Shown here: positions 37,207 to 48,600 of the stretch, one piece after another
Layout: each line of letters opens with the position of its first letter
Numbering within the stretch: position 1 is the stretch's first letter
The notes under the pieces: generated by a model
The model's input: the letters and a program-made list of their open reading frames with translations, nothing else
Told to the model about the DNA's origin: nothing
Database searches by the model: none
Assembly: GCA_022494885.1 (NCBI GenBank)
Contig: JAGVSM010002754.1
Span: 1-64,000, forward strand
DNA from: Micrasema longulum
Taxonomy: Eukaryota > Arthropoda > Insecta > Trichoptera > Brachycentridae
Length of the DNA: 64,000 bases
Direction of reading: 5' to 3'
Program-made: the position numbers and the translations under genes

Positions 37207-37734
37207 GTATTTACGAGAAAATACATAAATTACAAGCAGAGTTAAAGGGGATAAAAACACCACCGTGTCTGAACATGCACTAAAAAATTAGGTCAATAAA
37301 GTGTGTTGGAGAATGGGTAGGCGTGATGATTGTTGTCGTTAGTTTACCTAGCTATAGGAATTACCCCACAATAAAAGGTAGTGTATCATGACGAAAGCAA
37401 AACGGTAATCATTTATCAAGCGAAACATTTAAAGAAATATAAGTTTAAAAATGGAATAATAAGTATTGTAAAATAAACCATTCATTTTTAAATGAAAGCA
37501 GCTTTTCCAGCAAAAAAATATGGCGATCCAATTGGAAAGAAACGGGTGCCTATATTGCGATCATTGTAGCTAACATAAAATATACTTTAAAAAAAGACGG
37601 AAACCTATATAATTGCAGTGCCCTATGCACAATTGGTTTTGGAACAAATATACTAAATCGAACCTGTAAACGCTAGACGGGTTCGTAACACCATTACAGA
37701 AGGAGGTTTTATCATAAATCAACTATATTTTGAG

Positions 37735-37975
37735 TAGGCAGACATGGCTGGATTTCACTCCTAAGATTGAAATTTATTGCAACAGAGAGAGAAAACATTT
37801 TTTAGAAGAGAATATGGAATTCTAGGAATTTACAGGGCTTTTGACCTGTCATTGGCTGGCTTAAGTGGCCACTTTACACACTATAACATTTACCATTCTA
37901 CCTATGTTTAAACAGAGTTAAGGAAATGTGGATAGTTAAACCAGCCAAAGACAGATCATAAGTCTTGCACGATAA
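37735..37975 (-). repeat. Dispersed repeat D, composite copy
   Basis: TTGACCTGTCATTGGCTGGC and AAGTGGCCACTTTACACAC are minus-orientation. The segment after 37915 (TTAAACCAGCCAAAGACAGA) is plus-orientation. Confidence 0.6.
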
Positions 37976-38382
37976 TTTAATATACATAAAAAATTGGTTG
38001 TATGTTTATTTCTGATAGATTTAAAATAAAAATTATTTCGGCATAAAACACGTGGAAAATGGCGACTAAAGATTTGTGGTAATCCTTGGTTGAATTTTTA
38101 TATTATCCTGTACTCCACATTAATGTGACTTATTTCTTATTTTTGTTTCAAACTAAGAAGACGTTTCAATGTCTAAAAAGGCAGAAAGGAGTAGCGTTGA
38201 TTGACATTCCATTATTATACACAGCTTACTCTAAGCAATAAAATATTATTATTTCACCAATTCGTTCCCTTTCTGTTGCAAAGAATTTCAATTTATCACA
38301 AATACCCAATACTCTCTTTGGTTTGTAAGTTTGTATAAACTAGATATTTTATTAATATTTAAAGCATTAACTTTATCGTTAA

Positions 38383-38526
38383 ACATTTTACTAAATGCTG
38401 TTAAATATTTGTATGTAACCACTTACCGACTTTTCTATGTCTACCGGTTTCGAGACGTACCCGTCTCTTGGGGAAGTAAGGAAGGGTAAGTGGTTATATA
38501 CAAATATTTAATAACATTTGGTAAAC
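38383..38526. repeat. Inverted repeat with ACCGGTTTCGAGACG core
   Basis: The left arm TTAAATATTTGTATGTAACC and the right arm GGTTATATACAAATATTTAA flank the core CTACCGGTTTCGAGACGTAC. The arms are about 40 bp. The core recurs at 36724. Confidence 0.7.
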
Positions 38527-38689
38527 TAGATATTTTTGTAAATGTATATATGAAGCACTAACTTAACTAAGCTTGTTTAGCTTTGAAACCGGTCGGTGGA
38601 TTTTTTTTTTAAATAGTGGTTAAAAACAAAAAAAACAGTAGTTTTATATATTTTATTTAGATATTTTTGTTTTATAAATAATATTTTGA

Positions 38690-39105
38690 GTTTGTCCAAA
38701 TTTTTGTAAACAAGATCCAGATTCAACAACCTTGGGAGTAATTAATATTACAGCAGGGATGAAGAACATTTTACAAAATTAAATATAGAAGTCTAGGCAG
38801 TTACAGGGATAATGACCTGTCATTGGTAGTATTTTCAGGCGTTGCCTAGTATGTAGGTGAAATAACTCCGTCAGAATCTCACCCGCATCAATAAAGGCGC
38901 CCCGCATCAACTTTTACTTCACGAATATCAACAGATGGAAGAATTGAAAGAATATAGATGTTCAGACATATGTAGAATGGTGAATGTTACACCATATGTA
39001 AATTGATCACTTAAACAAGCCAATAGCAGGACATAATCCATGTAAATGCCTAGGTTTTTATATTCCATTCTATAAAATGTTCTTTATCTCTGTTATAGTA
39101 TTTTT
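38690..39105. repeat. Dispersed repeat D, copy with both orientations
   Basis: Minus-orientation blocks (GAGTTTGTCCAAAT, ATGACCTGTCATTGG) are followed by plus-orientation blocks (AGGCGTTGCCTAGTATGTA, GAATGGTGAATGTTACACC). This suggests that the whole family is a long inverted-repeat element. Confidence 0.65.
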
Positions 39106-40485
39106 TTTATTTATTTTTTATATTTGTTTCAAGGACCTTTTCATCGGGAAATTCGTAATTAAAAAAGGATATAATGTCGTATTATAAATCGAAAAATATT
39201 TTGATATCAAAAATACCTACTAATATAACTTTTTGAGCTTTTCTGATATTACGTTAAATAAATTTGAATGACTTTTTTTCAGGAAACGAGTTCACTTATA
39301 ATACAGGAAATATAAGAAAAGTTTACATTTTCCACCGTAACCTTGTACTTCGCCGACTTTTTTCTAAGAAAGATAAGTTTTGTCGGCAGATAATGGATAA
39401 AACTTTACGATTCTGATAAGATTTCTTAAGTAGGTGCCCAATTAGATTTTCCACAAGGTTTTATAGTTATCTCAAAATCTAAAACATCCAATTTTTATAA
39501 ATCCATAATCAAATAAATACTTAAAAAAACTAATTGAACAGTTAGAACCCGGTACAACAAAAAATCGATTAGTTAAATCAATCAATAATCAATAGAACTT
39601 TTTAAGTGTTTTATCAAAGTATTTTAAAGTGTTACTGGAAAAGTTTCAAAGTAAACTTACCTTATCAAATTAAAAATGTTCGACAGCAGGTGTCAAAAAA
39701 AAAAAAAACAACAAAACAGTTTGAAACTTCACTGACAACACACCCAGCCAACAAACTTAACCAAACTGAAGTCGGCGACATACAATTTGTACAAGTTATA
39801 CGAGAGACTAGAACTTTTCCATATCTTTAGAATTTTAATAATGAACATAAAATGTATTATATTTTTTAGTTCTCATTATATTTATTTTTAAAATTCATTT
39901 ACGAGGAAGACACTTTGAGAAAAATAGTAATGGTAAAACAAAGCAGTTTACGCATTTGCCTCCCATTCATCAGATCCTGGGTTCGATTTTCGACAAAGTC
40001 GACATGAAAGATGTTTATTTAAAAGAGTTCAGTTCCAATTGAATTGTGCCTAAAATTAATTTATCGTTTATAAATATTTCAAGAAAAATTAAATCCCACT
40101 GAGAAGAAAATATGGAAGTATGTGCGTTTACGTATTTTTTTGCATTTACATTTAGGTAGTTACTAATTCAAGTTATCTATTTAGGTATTTTGTTTCAAAT
40201 TATTAAATTTGCTAGTTTATGGTGAAATTGTTTATACATATATAGCTGAGATTTTATGAAATTATTTCATCTAAAAAGGGATACCGGAAAAAACTAATGT
40301 GTTCAAATTATATAAACAATATTTTAACTAAATCCCATCCCTTTTAAAACGAGCTCTGGATTTAGCACTCCACGGAGTTTACCTAAATCTATACATATTT
40401 TAACAGAGATGAAGAAACTATTTGAGAATTATACTACTGTTATTCATTTAAAAAAAGAATCAACATCTTGCTTCCGTATATTTAT
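39106..40485. other. Stretch without recognised gene
   Basis: AT-rich. At 39925-40010 a weak B-box-like CTGGGTTCGATTTTC may be a SINE relic. The open frame at 39606-39830 has no recognisable feature. Confidence 0.45.
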
Positions 40486-40930
40486 ACTGTGCATTTATTT
40501 ATTTGTTTTATTCGTTAACGCCCAAGGGGTATTTACAAAAAAGTACAATTATGCTCACATGCTTAAAAATACAACACAAAATGTACAGAAAAAAAATGTT
40601 AAATTAGTTTAAAAAGTTGAAAAGTTCAAAAAATTAGAAAAGATAAAATATCAAAGCAATACCATGTGAAACAAAAAAAAATAAGGTAATGATAAAAAAA
40701 CAGTAAGTTTATTAACAAAAAAGGCAAAGATATAAGTCAATGAAATAAATTCTCTGAAGCACACAAAATAAATAAAATATTTCTTATTATAGAGGGAAAA
40801 AGAAGTAAAAGAACACAAATTATAAAGAAAACATTTACGAGTACATTCATGGCAAGTTTTCAAATATTTAACCATTATCAATGCAGTGAGATATAGAATA
40901 TTGAGAATAAAGAAAAGTAGATACATCCGA
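40486..40930 (-). repeat. Dispersed repeat E, copy 2
   Basis: Shares TTCGTTAACGCCCAAGGGGT, the TTTACAAAAAA block and AGAAAAAAAATGTTAAATTAG with 12352-12850. Confidence 0.55.
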
Positions 40931-40955
40931 TTTAGCGTCAATAATGTTTATGCTT

Positions 40956-41055
40956 CTGGGTTGATATTTCAAACGCTCTCGCGGTCATCTTAAAAGCTTT
41001 TAGCGGGATAAGTGTTTTTCACGACTGCGAGAGCGGTCCAAAATAGCACCGCTGG
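40956..41055. repeat. MITE-4 copy, uninterrupted
   Basis: The ends TTTCAAACGCTCTCGCGG and CTGCGAGAGCGGTCCAAAAT form an inverted repeat around a 40-bp centre. This is the same element as the one split at 4009-4600. It directly precedes LINE-D. Confidence 0.65.
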
Positions 41056-41059
41056 TTTA

Positions 41060-42395
41060 AAAACAGATAACTTTTATAATTATAACAGAAACTTAAGTAT
41101 ATTGGGATAGAAGGAAAAGCTCTATTATGGCTAAAAAGCTATATGACATGTCGCACCCAAAGAGTAAAAATTCTTAACATCTTAAGTGAAATTGAAATAA
41201 TAAATTTTGGTATACCCCAAGGCGCCGTACTAGGCCCCTTGTTGTTTATTATATATGTCAATGAAATTTTTAAATAAAAATTAAATGGGAAAATAATATC
41301 TTATGCTGACGACACTGTCCTAATTATAAATGAACTTAATTGGGAAGAAGTAAAGAACAATGCCAACGAGGGCATCAATTTATTAAAAAAATGGTTTCAT
41401 AGTAATTTATTATCACTAAACAGTGAAAAAACTTTCTTTCTACCCTTTTCCATTAACCAATTTGACCTCCCAGTAAATTTCAATATTACGATCCATAATC
41501 AAAATGACAATATTAATCATTCTTGCCCCCAATTATACTCGACAATTAAAAAAGCGGATAATATTAAGTACCTAGGCATTATAATTGATAGTAATTTGAA
41601 GTGGAAAGTACAAATAGCCACTATGGTCAAAAGAATTAGGAAACTTATTTATGTATTCATTGGACTAAGAAATATTTTATCTCTAAAACTTATAAAAACA
41701 GTCTATTATGCTTTAATACAGTCAATTCTGCAGTATGGAATTATAGGCTGGGGAGGAGCTTATAGGACAAACTTAAAATCACTCTCTATTATTCAAAAAA
41801 AGATTGCAAAAATAATTCTTAAAAAACCCAGAACTTACCCATCAAAACTAGTATTCGAAGAACTTAATATACCAATAATTGAAGAATTTTTTAATAAAGC
41901 CTCTATCTTACAAACATTTAAAGAAAAAACAATTGAAGTGCAAAATTCAAGTAACTCTAGATTTTCTATAATTTACTTTTGCACAGATGTAAAACAACAG
42001 CAGCGTTAAACCATTATACGTACATAGGTAAAAAAAACTTTAATAAACTTCCGGAAAACTTAAAATCTATAAAAAATATCAATCTTTTAAAACTAAAATT
42101 AAAAAAAACATTTAAGACTCACCCCTTCCTAGACTTCATACCAAAGAATGTTTATTTTTTATTTTTAATTTACCTTGTTAATTTTTAATTTTAATTTTAA
42201 TTTACTTTGTTTTAATTTACTTTGTTTATAAAAAAAATAAAAAATGTGAAACGAACTCCCTCTCTAAACACAAGTATCTACTTTATTAGAGAGGTAGAAA
42301 CGTTATATATAAGATGTTCTGTATATTTACCTATTTTGTATTTCAAAAATGTATTTTGTAAAAAAAAAATATTAAATAAAAAAAAAAAAAAATAT
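41060..42395 (+). mobile_element. LINE-D: 5'-truncated non-LTR retrotransposon
   Basis: Carries the second half of a reverse transcriptase and a 3' UTR ending in A-runs near 42357-42392. 5' truncation lies near 41060-41090. Its YADD box and C-terminus differ from LINE-A and LINE-B, so this is a separate family. Confidence 0.88.
41098..42190 (+). pseudogene. LINE-D reverse transcriptase fragment
   Basis: IGIEGKALLWLKSYM, FGIPQGAVLGPLLF, then a stop after VNEIFK at about 41275. YADDTVLI follows (41305-41325, the catalytic box), then KYLGIIIDSNLKW in the thumb region. A frameshift near 42000 moves the C-terminus (YIGKKNFNKLPENLK, FKTHPFLDFIPKN) into another frame, ending at 42188. Confidence 0.88.
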
Positions 42396-43251
42396 ATTAA
42401 CAACGACTGTATCATTATAATTATGACAGTAATGAAATAGTAAAACGATATAAATATTTGTTAATGAAACCAAAAAATGTTCTTTTCCGCACATAAAAAA
42501 AATAAATAAAATGCTGTGCTTTCACACTAACTTATAGATCACGCAGACATGGTATAGAGTCTTAGCTTATAACTTTACAGTTAAGATCTATATACTCTAA
42601 GTTTATAAACGAGTTACACAGTTTAAACCCGCGCTGTGCCAGCGGATGTCCTGCAAGACATCGGACCCTCCTTTTTCCCTCCATTCATCCCAAAATTCAT
42701 TGGTAAAACATATTTTGAAGGCATTAAATAAAGGTTTTGTGATAATTATTACAGCGATTTTATCACGCCCAACCGATTTCACACTCAATGAACAAATTTT
42801 TTTTTTCCTCAAGTTGAAGTTCGTAAATTTAAAGTACTATTAACTTTAGAATTTTTTTTTCCTGTGCAAATATGCCAAGGCTACCCGATTACAAAAACTC
42901 ATTCGAGCAGCTTTTTGGTTCGGCATCGAGCAATTATTTATGTTTGCATATGTTGGCATGATAAAAAAAAAGTAATTTTAATCTTTAAATTTGATGCAAT
43001 ATATGACATATGGTGAAAAAATTTTCTTCTTTTACAATTAGGAATAAGTTATGACAAATTATTTGTTAATAAATTATTGATACACTTCGATTTGTGTATT
43101 TTTTAAATTGATTTCCAGATTCAAAATTATCTTTTGTTTGCTCTGAAAATCGGTAGCTACTGAAAAATAAATCAGTTAATTTCATTAGATTCAGATTAAT
43201 TTTTAATCCAAGTGGGGAGAGGCAAAATCCCCTCAACAACGGTGTTGGGAG
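42396..43251. other. Stretch without recognised gene
   Basis: AT-rich. The open frames at 42603-42843 overlap on both strands and have no recognisable domain. Confidence 0.45.
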
Positions 43252-43655
43252 TAGAGATGCAAGGCGGTAAAATTACCGCGGTATTTTACGAGAATTTTAC
43301 CAGATTTTGGTAAAATCACAAACTGAAGGTTTTACTAAGGACCCTACGTCCACCGATCCTGTTAAGTTTCAAAACAAAATAACCCTTTTTATGAAAAAAA
43401 GTTAAAAAAGTACATACCGAATGACCTTGAACGTCCCATACTTCTAATAAATCTCGACAACCACTAGATGGATCTAAACCTGGTTTTTGCAGTCATGTAA
43501 AGAGTCTTAAAACAAAGCTACCCGTATTTGTTATATCTTTGAAAAATAAAAATTAGTACGCCAAATTCGTTTCTTACCGAAAAATACGGTAAAATACCGT
43601 AAATTACGGTATTTTACCACGACTTTTGGTAAAATTACGTAATTTTGCATCTCTA
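43252..43655. repeat. hAT-type MITE with perfect 8-bp target duplication
   Basis: Ends TAGAGATGCAA and TTGCATCTCTA, flanked on both sides by GTTGGGAG (43244-43251 and 43656-43663). Short TAGAGATG-like ends with an 8-bp duplication are the hAT signature. The inside has clustered GGTAAAATACCGTAA-type inverted motifs at both ends and no coding capacity. Confidence 0.9.
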
Positions 43656-45314
43656 GTTGGGAGAGAGGGTCGTGCTTTGGATAAATTTGAATAGTATGTA
43701 GCCGTTCGTGAATGTTGCGAGATAAAAAAATGTTAATCTAAAGTCTAAACTAAAGTGTCAACAACTACCAACTGTCAGATTGTCAGTTTTAAAATTACGA
43801 GTCGAGTCAAAATGCAACTGTCAGCTGTCAGTGAATTTAAATATTATTATTTGCAATAATATACAAAAAATACGATTGTGTGATTAAAATATGCTCAGCG
43901 TATTATATTATTTTAGCATTTTAACTGCTTCATACTCCTATTGCTAGTGCCCGGCCAATGCTAGTCTATAATTTGATAAATAGTGAAATTCAAAGAATCT
44001 TTTTCTCTGAAAACCTGCAATGAAGGCCGAAGATCTCTCCGCATAAACCTTAACGGTAATATCCTAACCTACTTATGAATGGTCTGTTTGGGTAGGTACC
44101 GCATTTTACGGATTTAATTCATTTTCTCTATAATATTATAATATTACTTCATATTGTAAGTATGGTACTCAGTTATGACAGTTATCCTCAACCCAAAATA
44201 CCAGGCAATTGTTAAGTTAGTGAAAACGGTGGATTATAGAACATGCATACAAAATATGCAGACGTTTTCAAACAGATATTTCATAAAAATTATATTTAAA
44301 TAGGAATTTATACTCGCATCTTATGTACACTTAAATTAATCCAAGTTATTTATTAAATTACGAAGTTTATTTTCAGTGTCTTTTGTTTGCGGTGGACTAA
44401 TGAATTCGACATCCGAACTGCAGCAAATTGTAGAGTCCGATTTTGTGCTCTTAGCTAGTAAAATATCGGCAGATTATACTAACTACTTGTCAGATAATCT
44501 TATTACTGAGAGAGTTGTGTAGTTACATAAAATATTATGTTAAAGTTAAACTTTTATAAAAATAATAGAACACCGTCAGCCATTTAAACCTTTTTGATAT
44601 TCTTAAAAATAAATCAAAGAATGAGTATTTTAACATTTTTATATTATTTTATATACATAATTATTTACAAATAGTATTGTGGTCATTTCATATTAAATAC
44701 CTGAAAATTAATGTAATTGGCAAAGAAATAAAATGGGGCTAACGGAATCGCATGTACTTTCATATATTTGTAACAAAAAATGCAGGTAAAAATGGGAATT
44801 TGTTCTCTTATTTATGTTAATTAACTGGTGTTTGTCGGAAGAGAAGGAAAAACCTTAAAACTAAATATTATTATATTGGGAATCGGAAGACTTATTCTAG
44901 AATGAGCGCCTTATGATTTAAAATGTTGTTTTAATCCGTTTAGAAGATCAGATAGTTAAACCATTTGATTGTATATACTTATTAAGACAGTCATCAAACA
45001 TAGGGCGTTAACTTTATATCAGGAAGTCCATTTGGGCCCAACAGTGTTTTGAATTTTCATTACATGTATTCATTTCATCTAACTAAGCATATATAAAATT
45101 ATAAAAAAATGAATCCGACCATTTTTTACATTGTTAATCATCGTAGTTAAAATAAAAGTATCCAAATTTGAGCCTTGTATTAAATAAATGAGGTGTTTTG
45201 TGATGTAATGGCACGATAGCAATGATGATAGTGAAGAAGATTCTTATTTTAATGATGTAATAAATATCACATGGTGACCCCGGTTGCCGTTGACTTCTGC
45301 CCGGAAGAGAATAG
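43656..45314. other. Space between the MITE and the thioredoxin-array gene
   Basis: Apart from the possible exon at 44378-44520 I see no gene. GTCAGATTGTCAG and AACTGTCAGCTGTCAGTG at about 43775-43835 resemble promoter-proximal direct repeats, but this is only a pattern. Confidence 0.4.
44378..44520 (+). CDS. Possible terminal exon of a small unrecognised gene
   Basis: After an acceptor-like TTTATTTTCAG at about 44367-44377 the frame is open for 47 codons (GGLMNSTSELQQIVESD, then LLASKISADYTNYLSDN) to TAG at 44518-44520. Residue composition is protein-like, unlike the low-complexity frames around it. AATAAA-containing sequences lie downstream. I could not find the other exons or name a family. 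The gene would converge with the thioredoxin-array gene. Confidence 0.3.
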
Positions 45315-45447
45315 GTCACGTAGACAGTATAACTGTCACATAGACAATGTAACTGTCACGCAGACAATATAACTGTCACTTAGACAATGTAACCGTCTCG
45401 TAGACAATGTTACTGTCACATAGACAATGTAACCGTCACGCAGACAG
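45315..45447. repeat. 20-bp minisatellite, 6.6 units, in the 3' UTR
   Basis: Six complete units and a partial one of GTCACRYAGACAATRTAACY. Units vary at a few positions (for example GTCTCG in the fifth). The array begins about 10 bp after the stop codon of the minus-strand thioredoxin-array gene, so it would be transcribed in that mRNA's 3' UTR. Confidence 0.92.
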
Positions 45448-45457
45448 CTGCTGCGTC

Positions 45458-45645
45458 TCACGCTTGCTTGGGATGTGCTGGCTGAACAGGGGGAGGTGCC
45501 TTGAAACACTGCAGTAGGAAGGCCGTGTACATTACAAATGCAATAGAAAGCGCAATCATGGCATACATAAATATGTTGAGTTCTGGTTGCCGAAAGCGAT
45601 TTTTCCTGAGCCATTCCAGTACCTCAGATTCTGATAAAATTTCGC
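45458..45645 (-). CDS. Exon x17: terminal half-domain, membrane span and tail
   Basis: Acceptor TTTTTACAG|GC. Reads EILSESEVLEWLRKNRFRQ, then a hydrophobic stretch of about 23 residues (NIFMYAMIALS...FLLQCF), then KAPPPVQPAHPKQA and TGA at 45458-45460. The domain stops after the WL helix and is replaced by a single membrane anchor. With the array outside or in the lumen, the tail would be cytosolic. There is no KDEL- or KKXX-type signal at the end. Confidence 0.92.
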
Positions 45646-48600
45646 CTGTAAAAAAGTTAAAATTATTGTTATTCTCAGTTTTACAAGTTTTCAATTTATT
45701 TTATTAATCGACCTAGCCGGACCGAAGGGGGAATTCGAATCCCCCATAGACCGATTGGGTCAATTTCACTTTATGTACATAAGCATTCGGCAAACTAACA
45801 AAAATTAATAAAATACATGAATGAGTAAAATATGTGTACGCGAAAACATGAATAAATTATTGCACGGTCATAAACACTTCCAATGTTTTATTCTCCTGAT
45901 GCCATATACTAGTCCCCCCGTTCGGATCATGTGTAATTTTTGGATGCTTAGTGAGGGAAAGGTTAAGCACCATTTTGCAGGCAGCTATGTAAAGTATTGT
46001 ATGAACTATGTATATATATACTTGGCTGCCATTGATTTGCTTCATAAAATCAGATTTTTCACATTGCCGGGAGAGTAAGTTTTGCTTGCTGAAATTTGTG
46101 TTGCAAAATGCAGCAAAAAATCAATTAGATTCTATCAACAGGCTGAACTAGTCTTAACATTTATAGAATAAAAAATGTGGTACAGCTTTGAATACCACAC
46201 GCTAGGCATACATTTTCAGATACACACAATTTGTCTTTACCAATTATTAATTTTTGGCAAATTTTACGCTTTTATTTTGGTAACTAAAAACCAATCATCT
46301 GTAAGTTTGACTTTTTAATAACACACCTTGTATCAGAATAAATGGTTTATGTTATATTTTTTACAATGCAGTAGATTTACCTCTGTAGATGCTCGGGAAT
46401 CTTCTCCTAAAATAAACAATAGCTGGTAGTTTTGTGACACCCCATTTCCTGGCATATCTCGGATCACCCATCTTTACAAATGTTATATCCAGGTTGTCAG
46501 TTTCCCCATCAATTTTTTCGAGATGTTCCAAAACTACTTTGCTTTCGGGAAGGTCTTCTTCGTCTGAAAATATGCTCAAAATACGTTACGTACATTAGAA
46601 ATCTAAACTAAGCAGTTGTGTTCCATAATTAATTGATAGTGGTTGTGTGTGCGGCTTATGTTATTCTTTGAAATTTGTGTATGTGTAATATCTCTGAAGT
46701 CTTAAGAAATTTCAAATATTTTATAAATAGAACATAATATGTTATGTATTTTATTCTTATTACTTACAGAAATAAACAGCTAGGAATTCATTTTCATCTA
46801 ATAGTTTATCTAACATCTTCTTGTTCACTTCTTCAATTTCATTTTTTATTTCAAAAACATCTTGTGAAGTGAGCCACTGTAGGACGGTTTCAACTTGGTG
46901 TAAGTCCCCATCGTACAACATGGGGACACGTTTGCGGAAATACACTAGGGACGGAATATTCACAATGTTGTATTTCTCGTTAGCTTCTGCACTTGCAATC
47001 TTCACAAAGTCTATTCCGTATTGGTCCACGTCCGTGTCAATTTGCTCCAGTGATTCCAAAATTTCATCACATTCGGGGCAGTCGTCATCGACTAAAATAA
47101 ATCGATTAACAATATTATACATATAACTAACAAACAAACAGAACAAAACGAGTACTTTTTACTACTACAAAAACACTTACAGAAAAATACAACTAAAAGT
47201 GGTGACTCATCCATTAATCTCTCCAGCATTCTATCATTTACGGCTTCTATCTCATCTGCTAGCTCTCTATTATCATCATCAATTAGCCACTCTAGTACGG
47301 ATTGTTCGTTTTGTAAGTCGCCTTCGAAAAGTAAAGGATTCCCATTTCTATAATAAAATTGACAAATTATTTCATTACGTCACTTGTATGTCGTATTATA
47401 TCAACATGTAAAACTAAATATACTGAAATGAATAGTATTACCTGAAGTATACCATAGCCGGGAATGTTTTAATAGAGTAGCGTTTTGCAAGTTGAGGATC
47501 TTGTATTTTGACCATATGTATCCCAAACACATCGCACTCATCATCCACTGTTTCCAATCCATCTAATATTTGGTCACAAATATTACAATTGGGTTTATCT
47601 GCATCAAAACAAATCTTATTCAGTATTAACATTAGTTCAAATGTTCATTTATGGTGCTTATATATTCAATTTGAGGTACACATGAACTTACAAAAGTAAA
47701 CAGCTAAATATTGAGTTTCTTCTACCATTGTTTCCAGCATAACTCTTGTAATAAGTTCTATACAATCTTCAGTTTTCTGCGTTATTAGCCATTGTAAAAC
47801 TTCCTCTTCTTCGGCAAGTGATCCTTAAAAAAAGTTGATCCATTTTAAATATGAAATGTCAATGACGATAATTATTCTTACTCACTTAAAAGTTGGCAAA
47901 GTGAGAAATGTGTGATGTTAAATATAACACTAACCTTCGAAAACATTTGGTATATTGTCTTCAAAATACACTAAAACAGGGAAATCACTGACACCGTAAG
48001 ATTCGGCAATGGAAAAGTCTTGTGTTTTAACAAATTTGATCCCATGTCTATCACAGTCATCGTCAATGTTCTCCAATTCTTCTAATATACCAGTGCACTG
48101 ATCACATTCATCAGAATCTGCAATACATTTAAAACAAACATGTTACATTTTTTAAATCATGGAATTCAATTTTTTTTAAAGTTTTTCTAAATATTTGTTT
48201 GCATCAGCAATTTCATTCATATATAGAAATTTTTCACAGTGTTTTTTATAAATAAAACATTCACATTAAGACATTTTTAGGATTCATAAATACTTTGATA
48301 AAAAAATTGAATCATAAGTAAGTATTTGACTATTTCAACTACAAAATTGATGTTTTATTAATGATGACAGCTAAAATTCTAGGTCTCAGCTATTCTGTCA
48401 GCTCTATTCTAATACATAATATTTTTTTAAATAAAACATGTCATTAGTAGTCGTCCATACTAAAATTAGAAAATTATTCACATTTATTTGAAGGTTGTGC
48501 AATAAAAAGTTCTAATTTTGTTAACATTATCTAAGCAGTATTAATGTTGTAGGTAGTTTTCTGTATAGATTCAAACTATAATATTAAATTGTTTGATTAC

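Noticed and set aside
45315..45447. CRISPR-like array
   Set aside because: The 20-bp units are directly adjacent with no spacers and lie in a eukaryotic 3' UTR; it is a minisatellite.
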